In this document: piece after piece, positions 8,507 through 16,643 of the stretch | Layout of the letters: each line of letters opens with the position of its first letter | Numbering within the stretch: position 1 is the first letter of the stretch | NCBI RefSeq assembly: GCF_009696315.1 | Contig: NZ_VUMG01000003.1 | Coordinates: forward strand, 372,001 to 436,000 | Length of the DNA stretch: 64,000 nt | Direction of reading: 5' to 3' | From: Cutibacterium porci | GTDB lineage: Bacteria; Actinomycetota; Actinomycetes; Propionibacteriales; Propionibacteriaceae | The notes under the pieces: model-generated | What the model was told of the DNA's origin: nothing | Database searches by the model: none | What the model saw: the letters and a program-made list of their open reading frames with translations, nothing else | Translations under genes and position numbers: made by a program

Positions 8507-10000
8507 TCACGCAGGCTCGACGGTCACCTGATGGCTGTTGCCACCGACCGTCACGTTGTAGTTGACCGGTCCGGCGATGCCAGCAGCGCCGGTGCCTTCC
8601 TTTTCGGCCTTCAGCTGTGCTTCGGTCATCGCGACGCTCTTCGGGCCCTGCGAGCGCTCCTTGAAGAACTTAGGAGCAACTCCCGGGAACAGGGCGTTGG
8701 TCAGAACATCTTCGTCGGAGCCATCGAAGCCCTCAAGGCTCTTGGCCTGCTCAACCAGCTGATCCCACTCGGGCTCAAGCAAGTCAGCAGGACGGCAATC
8801 GATCGGCTCCTTGCCGGTCTGCTTCTTAGCCATCTCGACGATCTCGGGGTTGAGCTCACCAATCGGCTTGCCGTAGTAGCCAAGCATGAGGTCAGCGAAC
8901 TCGGCAGTGAGGTTCTTGTAGGAACCGTTGCCCATGAGGACGTTGAACACGGCCTGAGTTCCGACAATCTGAGAAGACGGGGTGACCAGCGGCGGGTATC
9001 CGGCGTCCTTACGAACGCGCGGCACCTCCTTCATGACCTCATCCATGCGGTCGCCAGCCCCTTGAGCCTCGAGCTGGGACTCCATATTGGAGAGCATTCC
9101 GCCCGGGATCTGGGACTGGAAGATGTTGGTGTTCACCAGCGTCTTCGACTCGAACTTCTTGTACTTCGGGCGGACCTTCTTGAAGTGATCGCGGATCTTG
9201 AGCAGGCGATCCATGTCAAGCCCGGTGGTGTACTCGGTGCCCTCGAGCATTTCGACCAGCGACTCAGTCGGGTTGTGGCCAGGGCCAAGCGACATCGACG
9301 AAATGGCGGTATCGACGACATCGACGCCCGCCTCAATGGCCTTTTGCAGCGTAACCAGGGTGACGCCCGTGGTGGAGTGGCAGTGCAGGTTAATCTGCAC
9401 ATCCGGGTGGTTTTCCTTAATGCCCTTGATGATGTCGAATGCGGGCTGAGGCTTCAGCAGGGCAGCCATGTCCTTGAAGGCGATCGAGTCAGCGCCCATG
9501 TCGATGAGGCGATCGGCTTGCTTGACGAAGCTCTCAGGAGTGTGAATCGGGGAGGTGGTGTAGCAAATGGTGCCCTGGGCATGCTTGCCCGTCTTCTTGA
9601 CGGCGGCCATCGCGTGCTCAAGGTTACGAGGATCGTTGAGGGCGTCGAACACGCGGAACACGTCCATACCGTTCTCAGCCGACTTCTCGACGAACTTGTC
9701 GACGACCTCGTCGTTGTAGTGGCGGTAACCCAGGAGGTTCTGGCCGCGCAGCAACATCTGCAGACGCGAGTTCGGCAGCAGCTTACGGAAGGTACGCAGA
9801 CGCTCCCAGGGGTCTTCGTTGAGGAATCGGATGCAGGAATCGAAGGTAGCTCCACCCCAGCACTCAACGGACCAGAAGCCTGCTGCATCAATGTCAGCAC
9901 AGGCATCGACCATGTCCTCCATGGCCATGCGGGTGGCAAGCAGGCTCTGATGCGCGTCGCGGAGCACGAGCTCGGTAACGCCAATCTTTCGCGGACTCAT
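8507..10000 (-). CDS. methylmalonyl-CoA carboxyltransferase 5S subunit
   Basis: A 497-residue subunit related to the carboxyltransferase domain of pyruvate carboxylase. It moves the carboxyl group from carboxybiotin to pyruvate, making oxaloacetate. The HMGL-like barrel opens with TELVLRDAHQSL. The metal-site residues are visible: Asp15, Lys176 in DSIAFKDMA (carbamylated in the family) and the two histidines of NLHCHSTTG near 206-208. GGATFDSCIRFL and LLRGQNLLGYRHY are pyruvate carboxylase hallmarks. First gene of the operon, so the promoter should lie in 10001-10130, where a 13-bp palindrome sits. The last 25 residues are a short tail resembling the start of a biotinyl linker region but lack a biotin site. 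Confidence 0.95.
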   Translation of the reverse strand: MSPRKIGVTELVLRDAHQSLLATRMAMEDMVDACADIDAAGFWSVECWGGATFDSCIRFLNEDPWERLRTFRKLLPNSRLQMLLRGQNLLGYRHYNDEVVDKFVEKSAENGMDVFRVFDALNDPRNLEHAMAAVKKTGKHAQGTICYTTSPIHTPESFVKQADRLIDMGADSIAFKDMAALLKPQPAFDIIKGIKENHPDVQINLHCHSTTGVTLVTLQKAIEAGVDVVDTAISSMSLGPGHNPTESLVEMLEGTEYTTGLDMDRLLKIRDHFKKVRPKYKKFESKTLVNTNIFQSQIPGGMLSNMESQLEAQGAGDRMDEVMKEVPRVRKDAGYPPLVTPSSQIVGTQAVFNVLMGNGSYKNLTAEFADLMLGYYGKPIGELNPEIVEMAKKQTGKEPIDCRPADLLEPEWDQLVEQAKSLEGFDGSDEDVLTNALFPGVAPKFFKERSQGPKSVAMTEAQLKAEKEGTGAAGIAGPVNYNVTVGGNSHQVTVEPA

Positions 10001-10058
10001 GGGTCCATGATTCCACGAGACGAACGCACAGGGGCCACGTGGGTCCGTTTTTCATATC

Positions 10059-10071
10059 TGAACAATGTTCA
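10059..10071. promoter_or_regulatory. 13-bp palindrome between the transcarboxylase operon and sseA
   Basis: TGAACAATGTTCA is a perfect inverted repeat around one central base, 59 bases upstream of the 5S start codon and 60 upstream of sseA. An overlapping second inverted pair, TTCA-AC-TGAA, follows directly. The surrounding 40 bases are AT-rich. This looks like an operator for a dimeric repressor or activator, but no regulator gene is adjacent. Confidence 0.45.
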
Positions 10072-10130
10072 ACTGAATAATCACCCATCGCGAGAGTTCC
10101 AGGTCCTCGCTGCGGTGACATGATGCGACC

Positions 10131-10976
10131 ATGGCTGAGACCTTATGCCCTACCCCGGTAGTTGACCCAAAGACTCTGGCAGAACTGGTCGACGGCCCCG
10201 ACGCCGACCGCATCATCATCGTCGACGTATCCCCATGTCGGCCCGGAGTGCCTCACATTCCGCACGCCTTACCCTTCGACCTTGATGGCTCGATGAGTGA
10301 CCAGTCATCGAGCCTTCCGCACACCATGCCGTCACTGCTGCAATTTCAGAACCGATTACGAAAATTGGGAGTAAACAATGACTCCCACGTCATTGTTACC
10401 GAAGACGATTTTCTCTTCGCCTCGGCCCGGCCATGGTGGATGATGCACGCCTGTGGTTTTAACAACGCGTCCGTCCTCGAAGGCGGAAACGCCGGCTGGG
10501 TCGCCGCCGGCGGACGACTCACGACTGACATCACTCCAGCCCCAGAGCCCGGCACCGTCACCCTCACAGCGCTACCAGGGGCGATCATTGATCGAGATGA
10601 GGTACTGCGCATCATCGCCGCTAACGACGACCCAACTACTCCTCGCATCGTCGACGCCCGGTCAGCCGAACGGTTTGCGGGCAAGGTTGCGGAGCCTCGC
10701 ACTGGACTGCGATCGGGCCACATGCCGACTGCCACAAATCTGCCTTACACCGACATCATTGCTGATGGACGAATTCGCCCAGTTGAGGAACTGCGGCAGT
10801 TGATTGACGGAGCCGCCGGAGATCGCCCGATCGTTGCCACCTGTGGCTCGGGCGTGACGGCCTGCATTATTGCTCTGGCGGCCACCTTGGTCGGCCGCGA
10901 GGACATCGGCATATACGACGGTTCATGGAGCGAGTGGGCGCGACCTGGTAATACCCCAGTCGTCACCGACGCGTGA
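10131..10976 (+). CDS. sseA: 3-mercaptopyruvate/thiosulfate sulfurtransferase
   Basis: A 281-residue two-domain rhodanese. The N-terminal inactive domain covers about 1-140 (RPWWMMHACGF, LEGGNAGWVAAGG) and the catalytic domain about 150-281. The active-site Cys238 lies in CGSGVTA, the loop typical of 3-mercaptopyruvate sulfurtransferases rather than thiosulfate ones, which usually have basic residues there. IVDARSAERFAGK and GHMPTATNLPY are standard family segments. It moves sulfur from mercaptopyruvate to thiols or cyanide and takes part in cysteine breakdown and H2S chemistry. No clear ribosome site precedes the ATG, so translation may be leaderless. It diverges from the transcarboxylase operon. 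Confidence 0.9.
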   Translation: MAETLCPTPVVDPKTLAELVDGPDADRIIIVDVSPCRPGVPHIPHALPFDLDGSMSDQSSSLPHTMPSLLQFQNRLRKLGVNNDSHVIVTEDDFLFASARPWWMMHACGFNNASVLEGGNAGWVAAGGRLTTDITPAPEPGTVTLTALPGAIIDRDEVLRIIAANDDPTTPRIVDARSAERFAGKVAEPRTGLRSGHMPTATNLPYTDIIADGRIRPVEELRQLIDGAAGDRPIVATCGSGVTACIIALAATLVGREDIGIYDGSWSEWARPGNTPVVTDA

Positions 10977-11228
10977 GTCACCGCCACGGTTGCTTCGGGC
11001 ACCACCCTCATCGAGATGACGGCTCACCAGTCAACCGCAATCGCGGAGCGCCACGCACTGACGTTCACCACCCGACGTCTCATCAGGCTGGAAAGTGTGA
11101 TCGCACACCCCCAAATCCTCATATCAATAACACCACGCAGCACCCGATATGCAGCACACGTTAGTCTTTCCTTGTATACTACTAATACCCATCATGGGAT
11201 ACACTCCGACTCCAGAGGGGAGAATGCA

Positions 11229-11393
11229 GTGGCCATCCACAGAAGAACCTTCCTCGCCCTCACGGTAGCCACCTCAATAGCTACTGCTCATGCCGCCAAC
11301 GCTGACGCTAGCCCCATTCCCCCGACACCCACAACATACCATTCTTTGCGCTTCAATAGAAAGTTAATTCAGCTGGGAAAAAGAAGCACCTAG
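11229..11393 (+). CDS. short exported peptide, unrecognised; possibly truncated
   Basis: A 54-residue frame starting at GTG with GAGGGGA upstream. The first 27 residues look like a Sec or Tat signal (HRRTFLALTVATSIATAHA, then ANADA), leaving a mature part of only about 27 residues that ends in a basic tail (FNRKLIQLGKRST). The stop is TAG, and the frame stays open beyond it: GHFTWHEFSYNLDRS can be read before the next gene starts in the same frame. So it may be a genuine small secreted peptide, or the remains of a longer exported protein cut by a nonsense mutation or deletion. I do not recognise a family. The surrounding DNA is more AT-rich than the neighbouring genes. Confidence 0.4.
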   Translation: MAIHRRTFLALTVATSIATAHAANADASPIPPTPTTYHSLRFNRKLIQLGKRST

Positions 11394-11450
11394 GACGGGC
11401 AACATGGACACTTCACTTGGCATGAATTCAGCTACAACTTGGACAGATCA

Positions 11451-11921
11451 ATGAACATGAAATCTGTTTTAACGCATCTTCTATGTGCCATCCTGGCCGC
11501 TGCCGCCGGGATTGGAGGCACGCTTCTAGTGCAGCATCATGATGACGAACTTCAGCCAAATGACGTCGCCATAGCGGCCTACTTCGCCGAGGCCATATCA
11601 ACCCCTGACACCATTGACAACAACCGCATTCAGGGCCTCATCGCACCCAATACCGGCTGGGATGATCATTCCAAGAAAGCCGAGCAGTGGGGCCAAGCCA
11701 TTTTCAAGGCCTACCACGATGACAAAGCCGGACCAAACGAAGGAATCCTTATTTCCGCGGGGCCTCTTCCAACACGATCAGCGGACATCTATTCACGTTC
11801 GACAGCAGAACCAATCATGACCGTCATCATGACCCCTGTTGATGAAAAGTGGCTCGTCGACTGGAACGCAACAGTGCGGGCCAACAGCACTCCACCCCCA
11901 CCACTGCCATCGCACCGATGA
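11451..11921 (+). CDS. membrane-anchored extracytoplasmic protein of unknown function
   Basis: A 156-residue protein. One hydrophobic segment near the N-terminus ([22 protein letters not shown]) could be an uncleaved anchor or signal peptide; the Cys in it is not in a proper lipobox. The rest is soluble and mixed alpha/beta, with a Pro-rich end (PPPPLPSHR). The length and the single N-terminal helix resemble small anchored NTF2-like proteins of actinobacteria, but no motif confirms that. The ribosome site is weak (GGACAGA), so translation may couple to the preceding short gene, which shares its reading frame. ATG codons at 11451 and 11457 are both possible starts. A strong hairpin follows the stop. 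Confidence 0.6.
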   Translation: MNMKSVLTHLLCAILAAAAGIGGTLLVQHHDDELQPNDVAIAAYFAEAISTPDTIDNNRIQGLIAPNTGWDDHSKKAEQWGQAIFKAYHDDKAGPNEGILISAGPLPTRSADIYSRSTAEPIMTVIMTPVDEKWLVDWNATVRANSTPPPPLPSHR

Positions 11922-11922
11922 A

Positions 11923-11962
11923 GAATCCCGGCCAATCCTCACCATAGGACTGGCCGGGATTC
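11923..11962. terminator. bidirectional terminator between convergent genes
   Basis: A 12-bp perfect stem (GAATCCCGGCCA with TGGCCGGGATTC) around a 16-base loop lies between the anchored-protein gene and fba, which run toward each other. It can serve both. Confidence 0.8.
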
Positions 11963-11975
11963 TGCACAGGCATAC

Positions 11976-13001
11976 TCAGGCGCTGACCGAGGTGCCCTTC
12001 GAGCCAAGCTGCTCGCATGCCTCAACGATACGGGCAGCCATGCCGGCCTCAGCCTTCTTGCCCCATGAACGCGGGTCGTACATCTTCTTGTTGCCGACCT
12101 CGCCGTCGATCTTGAGCATGCCGTCATAGTTCTTGAACATGTGCTCGACAACCTGGCGCGAGAACACATACTGGGTATCAGTGTCAATATTCATCTTAAT
12201 GACGCCATAGGACACTGCATCGGCAATCTCTTGGGCAGTTGAGCCCGACCCACCATGGAAGACCAGATCGAACGGCTTCTCCTTGCCGTACTTTTTGCCG
12301 CACTCGTCCTGGATTTCCTTGAGGATTTCCGGACGCAGCTTGACGTAACCCGGCTTATAAGCACCATGGACATTCCCGAAAGTCAGGGCGGTGGTGTAAC
12401 GCCCCTTTTCACCTAGACCCAGCACTTCAAGGGTACGCATACCGTCGGCAACGGTGGTGTACAACTTCTCGTTGATTTCGCCGGTAACGCCATCTTCCTC
12501 ACCACCAACAGCACCAACCTCAATCTCGAGGATGAGCTTGGCTTTCGAGGTACGCGTCAACAACTCCTCGGCAATCTGCAGGTTTTCCTCGACCTCAATA
12601 GCCGAACCGTCCCACATATGAGAGTTGAATAGCGGATCCTGGCCTTTGTCGACGCGCTCTTGCGAAATAGCAATGAGCGGGTTGACGTACTTATCCAGCT
12701 TCTCCTTCTGGCAATGGTCGGTGTGCAAAGCCACATTGATTGGGTACTTCTTAGCAACGACGTGGGCGTATTCCGCGAGGGCAACCGCGCCGGTCACCAT
12801 GTCCTTCACCGTCTGCCCGGACGCGTACTCAGCGCCACCGGTAGAGATCTGGACGATACCGTCGGAACCCGCCTCAGTGAACCCCTGCAGAGCAGCATTG
12901 AGGGTCTGGGAGGAGGTCACATTGATGGCCGGGTACGCGAAGCCCTGTTTCTTCGCGCGGTCAATCATCTCGCCGTAGACCTCGGGTGTTGCGATGGGCA
13001 T
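11976..13001 (-). CDS. fba: fructose-bisphosphate aldolase, class II
   Basis: A 341-residue zinc-dependent aldolase that splits fructose 1,6-bisphosphate to dihydroxyacetone phosphate and glyceraldehyde 3-phosphate. Family landmarks are [15 protein letters not shown] at the N-terminus, ALHTDHCQK with the catalytic Asp and a zinc His, [26 protein letters not shown] and VFHGGSGS with the other phosphate and metal ligands, and [10 protein letters not shown]. The open frame runs further upstream, but the ATG at 13001 gives the family start ([12 protein letters not shown]) and has GAGGAAAGG in front. A second, unrelated class I aldolase is encoded at 28.9 kb. Confidence 0.95.
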   Translation of the reverse strand: MPIATPEVYGEMIDRAKKQGFAYPAINVTSSQTLNAALQGFTEAGSDGIVQISTGGAEYASGQTVKDMVTGAVALAEYAHVVAKKYPINVALHTDHCQKEKLDKYVNPLIAISQERVDKGQDPLFNSHMWDGSAIEVEENLQIAEELLTRTSKAKLILEIEVGAVGGEEDGVTGEINEKLYTTVADGMRTLEVLGLGEKGRYTTALTFGNVHGAYKPGYVKLRPEILKEIQDECGKKYGKEKPFDLVFHGGSGSTAQEIADAVSYGVIKMNIDTDTQYVFSRQVVEHMFKNYDGMLKIDGEVGNKKMYDPRSWGKKAEAGMAARIVEACEQLGSKGTSVSA

Positions 13002-13093
13002 GTTTGGCCTTTCCTCTATGAACTCGCGCTGACAAGAACCATTGTTCCGCAGACACCTCTCGATGTCAGTCTCAGCGCCGAGCACGCTCATAG

Positions 13094-13107
13094 GTGCTGC
13101 GCAGCAC
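13094..13107. other. 14-bp perfect palindrome upstream of fba
   Basis: GTGCTGCGCAGCAC is self-complementary without a loop, about 95 bases upstream of the fba start and just past the stop of the next minus-strand gene. It could be an operator or the tip of a weak terminator. Confidence 0.35.
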
Positions 13108-13110
13108 ACC

Positions 13111-13701
13111 TCAGTCGGCGATTTCAGAACCGTCCTGTTCCACCCGAATGCGACCGCCCGACGCTGCTGCAATGGCGGAGTCGATATCAGTTTGCCGGCT
13201 ATCGAGCCACGACAGTGGAACATCCCACTGACGGCCATCCTGGGCATTGACGACCAAGCTGGGGCCAGACCCAATCGACGAGCCCCCCACCTTGACCTCG
13301 GATAACGCGTCCCAGTGAACCTCATCCATGGTCGTCGTCGTGGACTGTTTCGACCCCGAACGCAATGCTCGTCTCAGGTACAAACCACTCGAACACACCA
13401 TGAGCGCTGGGCCTTCCCCAACATCGAGAAGATCCTTTCGGGCAGCGTGCAGCCGTACATTCTGGATGACGAAAAGCACGACGAACAGCACCACCCACGC
13501 CCCTAGCATCCACATCACCGTCGACACCTTGAAAGCGTCTGCCGTCAGTGCCCACAGCAGGCCACCAATGATGACGACGATGAGAGTCTGCACCGCCAAG
13601 CGAAATCTCGTGGCGTGGTGATGGGCAACCCGAGAGGCGCTAGGCACTGGATTGAAGGCCACGACTAGTTGCGGTGGTTCCTCGCTGGGTTGTGTGCTCA
13701 T
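13111..13701 (-). CDS. two-helix membrane protein of unknown function
   Basis: A 196-residue protein. A hydrophilic N-terminus is followed by two close membrane helices at about 37-55 and 62-81 (LIVVIIGGLLWALTA and MLGAWVVLFVVLFVI). A cytosolic or external beta-rich domain of about 110 residues comes next (LMVCSSGLYLR, SEVKVGGSSIGSGPSLVV, WDVPLSWLDSRQ). The plan, two helices and then a small beta domain, resembles bacterial PH-like domain membrane proteins, but no decisive motif is visible. It lies 33 bases after the SpoU-type methyltransferase on the same strand, so the two may be co-transcribed. Confidence 0.7.
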   Translation of the reverse strand: MSTQPSEEPPQLVVAFNPVPSASRVAHHHATRFRLAVQTLIVVIIGGLLWALTADAFKVSTVMWMLGAWVVLFVVLFVIQNVRLHAARKDLLDVGEGPALMVCSSGLYLRRALRSGSKQSTTTTMDEVHWDALSEVKVGGSSIGSGPSLVVNAQDGRQWDVPLSWLDSRQTDIDSAIAAASGGRIRVEQDGSEIAD

Positions 13702-13734
13702 AGCACGAGCCTAGGGGGTCCCGGTTCTTCCCAC

Positions 13735-14412
13735 TCAGGCAGTGGGTGACCTTCGCCACTGTGTCGTCCAGGCGTACATCGCAATCGCGGCAGCTGCGCC
13801 GGCATTCATGGAGCGCGTCGACCCGTACTGAGTAATTGCTACCAACTGCTGGCACCCCTCGACGACCTCGTCGGTGAGACCGGGGCCTTCTGACCCGAAC
13901 ACGAGGCAGCAATCTTGCGGCAGCTCAGCTGTCTCAAGTGGCACCGATCCGGGCAAATTATCTACTCCCACGGGTGTGACGCCGTGCTCGTCAAGCCACT
14001 GCAGGAAGGTGGGGACGTCAGGGTGGTGGTACACGTGCAGGTAGCGGTCGGTTACCATCGCTCCACGTCTATTCCAGCGACGCCGCCCCAAGATATGAAC
14101 GGCTGACACGTTAAAGGCATTAGCGGTACGCACCACCGACCCAATGTTGAAGTCGTGTTCCCAATTCTGGATCGCCACATGCAACCGGCACCGCTGCGCG
14201 TCAAGGTCGGCGACGATCGCCTCCATCGTCCAGTACCGATACCGATCAATGACATTGCGCCGGTCCCCTGAGGCCAACAGTTCAGGATCGAGTCTCGGAT
14301 CATCGGGCCACGGTTTGGGCATCGGCCCGACACCTACGACCGTAGTCCCTAAATGGCTGGGAATCTGCAGTGAAGGGGCGTCAGCGAGTTCATCAGGGGA
14401 CGGATCACACAC
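13735..14412 (-). CDS. SpoU/TrmH-family RNA 2'-O-methyltransferase
   Basis: A 225-residue SPOUT-class enzyme using S-adenosylmethionine to methylate a ribose in tRNA or rRNA. The three knot motifs are clear: HDFNIGSVVRTANAF near 85-100, LVFGSEGPGLTDEVV near 170, and STRSMNAGAAAAIAMY near 200. The first 60 residues (VVGVGPMPKPWPDDPR, GDRRNVIDRYRYW) are the conserved extension seen in actinobacterial members, which supports the GTG start at 14412 over internal ATGs. The exact RNA target cannot be told from the sequence. It diverges from the DedA gene, with only 23 bases between start codons. Confidence 0.85.
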   Translation of the reverse strand: MCDPSPDELADAPSLQIPSHLGTTVVGVGPMPKPWPDDPRLDPELLASGDRRNVIDRYRYWTMEAIVADLDAQRCRLHVAIQNWEHDFNIGSVVRTANAFNVSAVHILGRRRWNRRGAMVTDRYLHVYHHPDVPTFLQWLDEHGVTPVGVDNLPGSVPLETAELPQDCCLVFGSEGPGLTDEVVEGCQQLVAITQYGSTRSMNAGAAAAIAMYAWTTQWRRSPTA

Positions 14413-14435
14413 AGATCAAAGATAGTCTTGGCCCC

Positions 14436-15164
14436 ATGCCGAGTCTCCTCATGACCCTCCCCGCCCTGCTTACCCCCGCCTGGATGGACCCTCAGGCCAT
14501 CATCCAAGGCGCCGGCGCTGCGGCATTGTGGATCGTCGCGCTCATCGTCTTTGCCGAGTGCGGCCTGGCCGTGTTCTTCATGCCCGGAGACTCTCTGCTA
14601 TTTGCGCTGGGAATGTTTGCGGCCGTTGGCGTCAACTCAACCGTCCCTTTGATCCATTACGGGTCTACAGCGACGACCCTCATCATCGTCAATCTAGTCC
14701 TCATTATCTGCGCTGTGGCGGGAAATATCTGTGGCTACTGGATTGGATATCTGGTTGGTCCGAAGCTTTTCCGGGAGCGGGACGGATTCATGGGTAAGGT
14801 GTTCTCCCCCAAACACGTGGACACCACTCACGAATTCTTCCGCAAGCATGGTTCCGTCGCCCTCATCTTGGCCCGTTTCGTACCCATCGTGCGTACCTTC
14901 GTCACCATGATCGCTGGAGTTGGGCGGATGACATTCCGGAAGTTCATCACTTACACCGCCATCGGCGGCGTCTTGTGGGTGCTCATCGCTGTCCAGGCCG
15001 GCTATTTCCTTGGCCAGGTCCCCGTCGTTCGGAACAACTTCGAGGCAGCTCTGATTCTCATCATCGTCGTGTCGGTGCTTCCGATGGGTGTCGAATGGCT
15101 GAAGGCACGACGCAAAGGTCAGGCAAGCCAGCCACAAGCCGCTCGACGGTCTCGCGCCGAGTGA
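14436..15164 (+). CDS. DedA-family membrane protein
   Basis: A 242-residue inner-membrane protein of the DedA (SNARE-associated/VTT) family, which includes lipid-carrier flippases and proteins needed for membrane potential. The family core is present: FFMPGDSLLFALG, then GNICGYWIGYLVGPKLF, the ARFVPIVRTFVTMIAGVGRMTFRKF region split over two helices, and GGVLWV. About five hydrophobic segments are visible. The C-terminus is strongly basic (KARRKGQASQPQAARRSRAE). The ATG at 14436 matches family starts; the frame open upstream overlaps the divergent methyltransferase and is not used. Recent work links some DedA proteins to undecaprenyl phosphate recycling; which substrate applies here is unknown. 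Confidence 0.88.
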   Translation: MPSLLMTLPALLTPAWMDPQAIIQGAGAAALWIVALIVFAECGLAVFFMPGDSLLFALGMFAAVGVNSTVPLIHYGSTATTLIIVNLVLIICAVAGNICGYWIGYLVGPKLFRERDGFMGKVFSPKHVDTTHEFFRKHGSVALILARFVPIVRTFVTMIAGVGRMTFRKFITYTAIGGVLWVLIAVQAGYFLGQVPVVRNNFEAALILIIVVSVLPMGVEWLKARRKGQASQPQAARRSRAE

Positions 15165-15190
15165 AACCCAAACCGCCTCGAGGAATCAAT

Positions 15191-15742
15191 TCACTGCGGA
15201 CGGCTTACAGCTTGCCATGGCTGGGCCTGACCCGGCTCCAGCCAGCCCTCCTCTGGTGGGCTGGCGATGACGATGTCGCGTTCAGCAATCGCCTTGATCC
15301 ACTTGTTAACAGGGGCGCTCCAGACGGTCGTTAATACCGCAGCGACCGCCATAATCCCAACGACACCAAGCCCTCCCATAAGCTCTGAGCCACGAGAAAG
15401 CCACCACATCCACCCGAGGGAGAGCACCGTGAACAGATAGCGGTCGATAGCGTGGCCACGACCCATCGTCATCGTCAAGACACAACCCGCCACCGGCATA
15501 AGCACATGACCGGCCCAGCTTCCCGAATCCATCCCCAGCGTGAACGAGGTAAGGATAGGCCCAAGTGTCGATTGGCTCTCGCTGCGCCCAGCCGCCCACA
15601 ATGCGCAGACGACCACGACCCACATCGCCGATAAACCGATGACGATAACCCGTACCGCGACGATAGATTTAGGCATGTCGGGCAGCGGCGGCAGGTGGCG
15701 ATAGCTAGCTGTGTCCTCAGAAGCCGAATGGGTCATGGTCAC
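15191..15742 (-). CDS. four-helix membrane protein of unknown function
   Basis: A 183-residue protein with a polar N-terminus (about 28 residues) and hydrophobic segments near 29-52, 75-95, 103-118 and 124-142. The C-terminal 40 residues are polar and Pro-rich. No catalytic motif is visible. It is convergent with the DedA gene, 26 bases apart. Two start codons (15742 and 15736) are possible. I do not recognise the family. Confidence 0.65.
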   Translation of the reverse strand: MTMTHSASEDTASYRHLPPLPDMPKSIVAVRVIVIGLSAMWVVVVCALWAAGRSESQSTLGPILTSFTLGMDSGSWAGHVLMPVAGCVLTMTMGRGHAIDRYLFTVLSLGWMWWLSRGSELMGGLGVVGIMAVAAVLTTVWSAPVNKWIKAIAERDIVIASPPEEGWLEPGQAQPWQAVSRPQ

Positions 15743-15845
15743 ATCATGTCACCTGACGACAACCGCGACGACGACAACCGACGATGACGACAGCAGGGGT
15801 CTGGCTAGCTCGCAACGTAGATCAACACCGCTCACCAGTTGACGG

Positions 15846-16643
15846 TCAGGAGAAGAATGTCGCCCCTCCCGGCGGACCCGGCGAGGACTCGGTGTCGTCG
15901 TCGCAGAAGGGACGAGCACCTGCTAACAGCTTCGCCAGCGCATCACCAGTAATAAGCCGAAATGGGAAAGCCGCGCCGCTATAGCGTCGCACCAACTCCT
16001 CATCGTGGAGTGGCCCGTGAGATGCTGCCAGGATGATATTTCCGTAACGACGGCCCTTGAGAGTCGACGACTCTGCCGCCAAACACACGCTGGAAAAGAC
16101 CGTTTCAGCAGATCGCACGACTCGTTTAGTCCATGTGAGGGGTGCGGAATCAGCCAGGTTCGCCACCACCAGGCCATCAGAGTGCAGAATACGAGATACA
16201 TCGGCAAAGAATTCGACAGTGACGAGGTCACCAGGAACCTGAGCACCCTTGAAAGCGTCAAGGATGACGACGTCAGCGAAGTCCTCGCGCATAGCCGCGA
16301 CCCCTGACCGGCCATCTACCGGGCGCACTTTGATGCCGGAACGCGCCGGTAGCGGAGCCTTGAGGCGGACCTCTGCCGTCAGCTCAGTATCAGGCTCACA
16401 GACGATCTGCGGGCTGGTCGGACGGGTAGCCGCAACATATCTGGCTAAGCACATACCAGCCCCGCCTACATGGATGACGCGCATCCTTTCACCCGCTGGA
16501 CGGTGAACGTCGAGATGGTCGGCAATACGCTTCATGTAGTCGAATTCCAAGCGAGTGGGATCGTCCAGATCGATCCACGATTGATCCGCGCCATCAACGC
16601 GCACGATCCATGCCCCGTCGGCGTCGGGGAAAAGCCGATTCAT
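15846..16643 (-). CDS. spermidine-synthase-like methyltransferase-fold protein
   Basis: A 265-residue Rossmann-fold protein. Motif I is VIHVGGAGMCLARY, followed by CEPDTELTAEVR and VRPVDGRSG, and motif IV VVILDAFKGAQVPGDL, the layout of the spermidine synthase-like group common in actinobacteria. The GGG(D/E)G acidic residue of true aminopropyltransferases is replaced by GGAGM, so polyamine synthase activity is doubtful. There is no membrane part. Its start codon overlaps the stop of the upstream betaine-type binding protein by four bases (ATGA), so the two are translationally coupled. Function unknown; substrate prediction is not safe. Confidence 0.75.
   Translation of the reverse strand: MNRLFPDADGAWIVRVDGADQSWIDLDDPTRLEFDYMKRIADHLDVHRPAGERMRVIHVGGAGMCLARYVAATRPTSPQIVCEPDTELTAEVRLKAPLPARSGIKVRPVDGRSGVAAMREDFADVVILDAFKGAQVPGDLVTVEFFADVSRILHSDGLVVANLADSAPLTWTKRVVRSAETVFSSVCLAAESSTLKGRRYGNIILAASHGPLHDEELVRRYSGAAFPFRLITGDALAKLLAGARPFCDDDTESSPGPPGGATFFS

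Noticed and set aside
8195-10123. 642-codon open frame on the plus strand across the 5S and 12S genes
   Set aside because: It is antisense to two certain genes; long antisense frames are normal where codon bias avoids stops on the opposite strand. The protein has no recognisable motif.
11391-11393. TAG read-through or recoding joining the two small genes
   Set aside because: No stem-loop or pyrrolysine-type context is evident, and TAG is used as a normal stop elsewhere in the window. Left as a possible broken gene instead.
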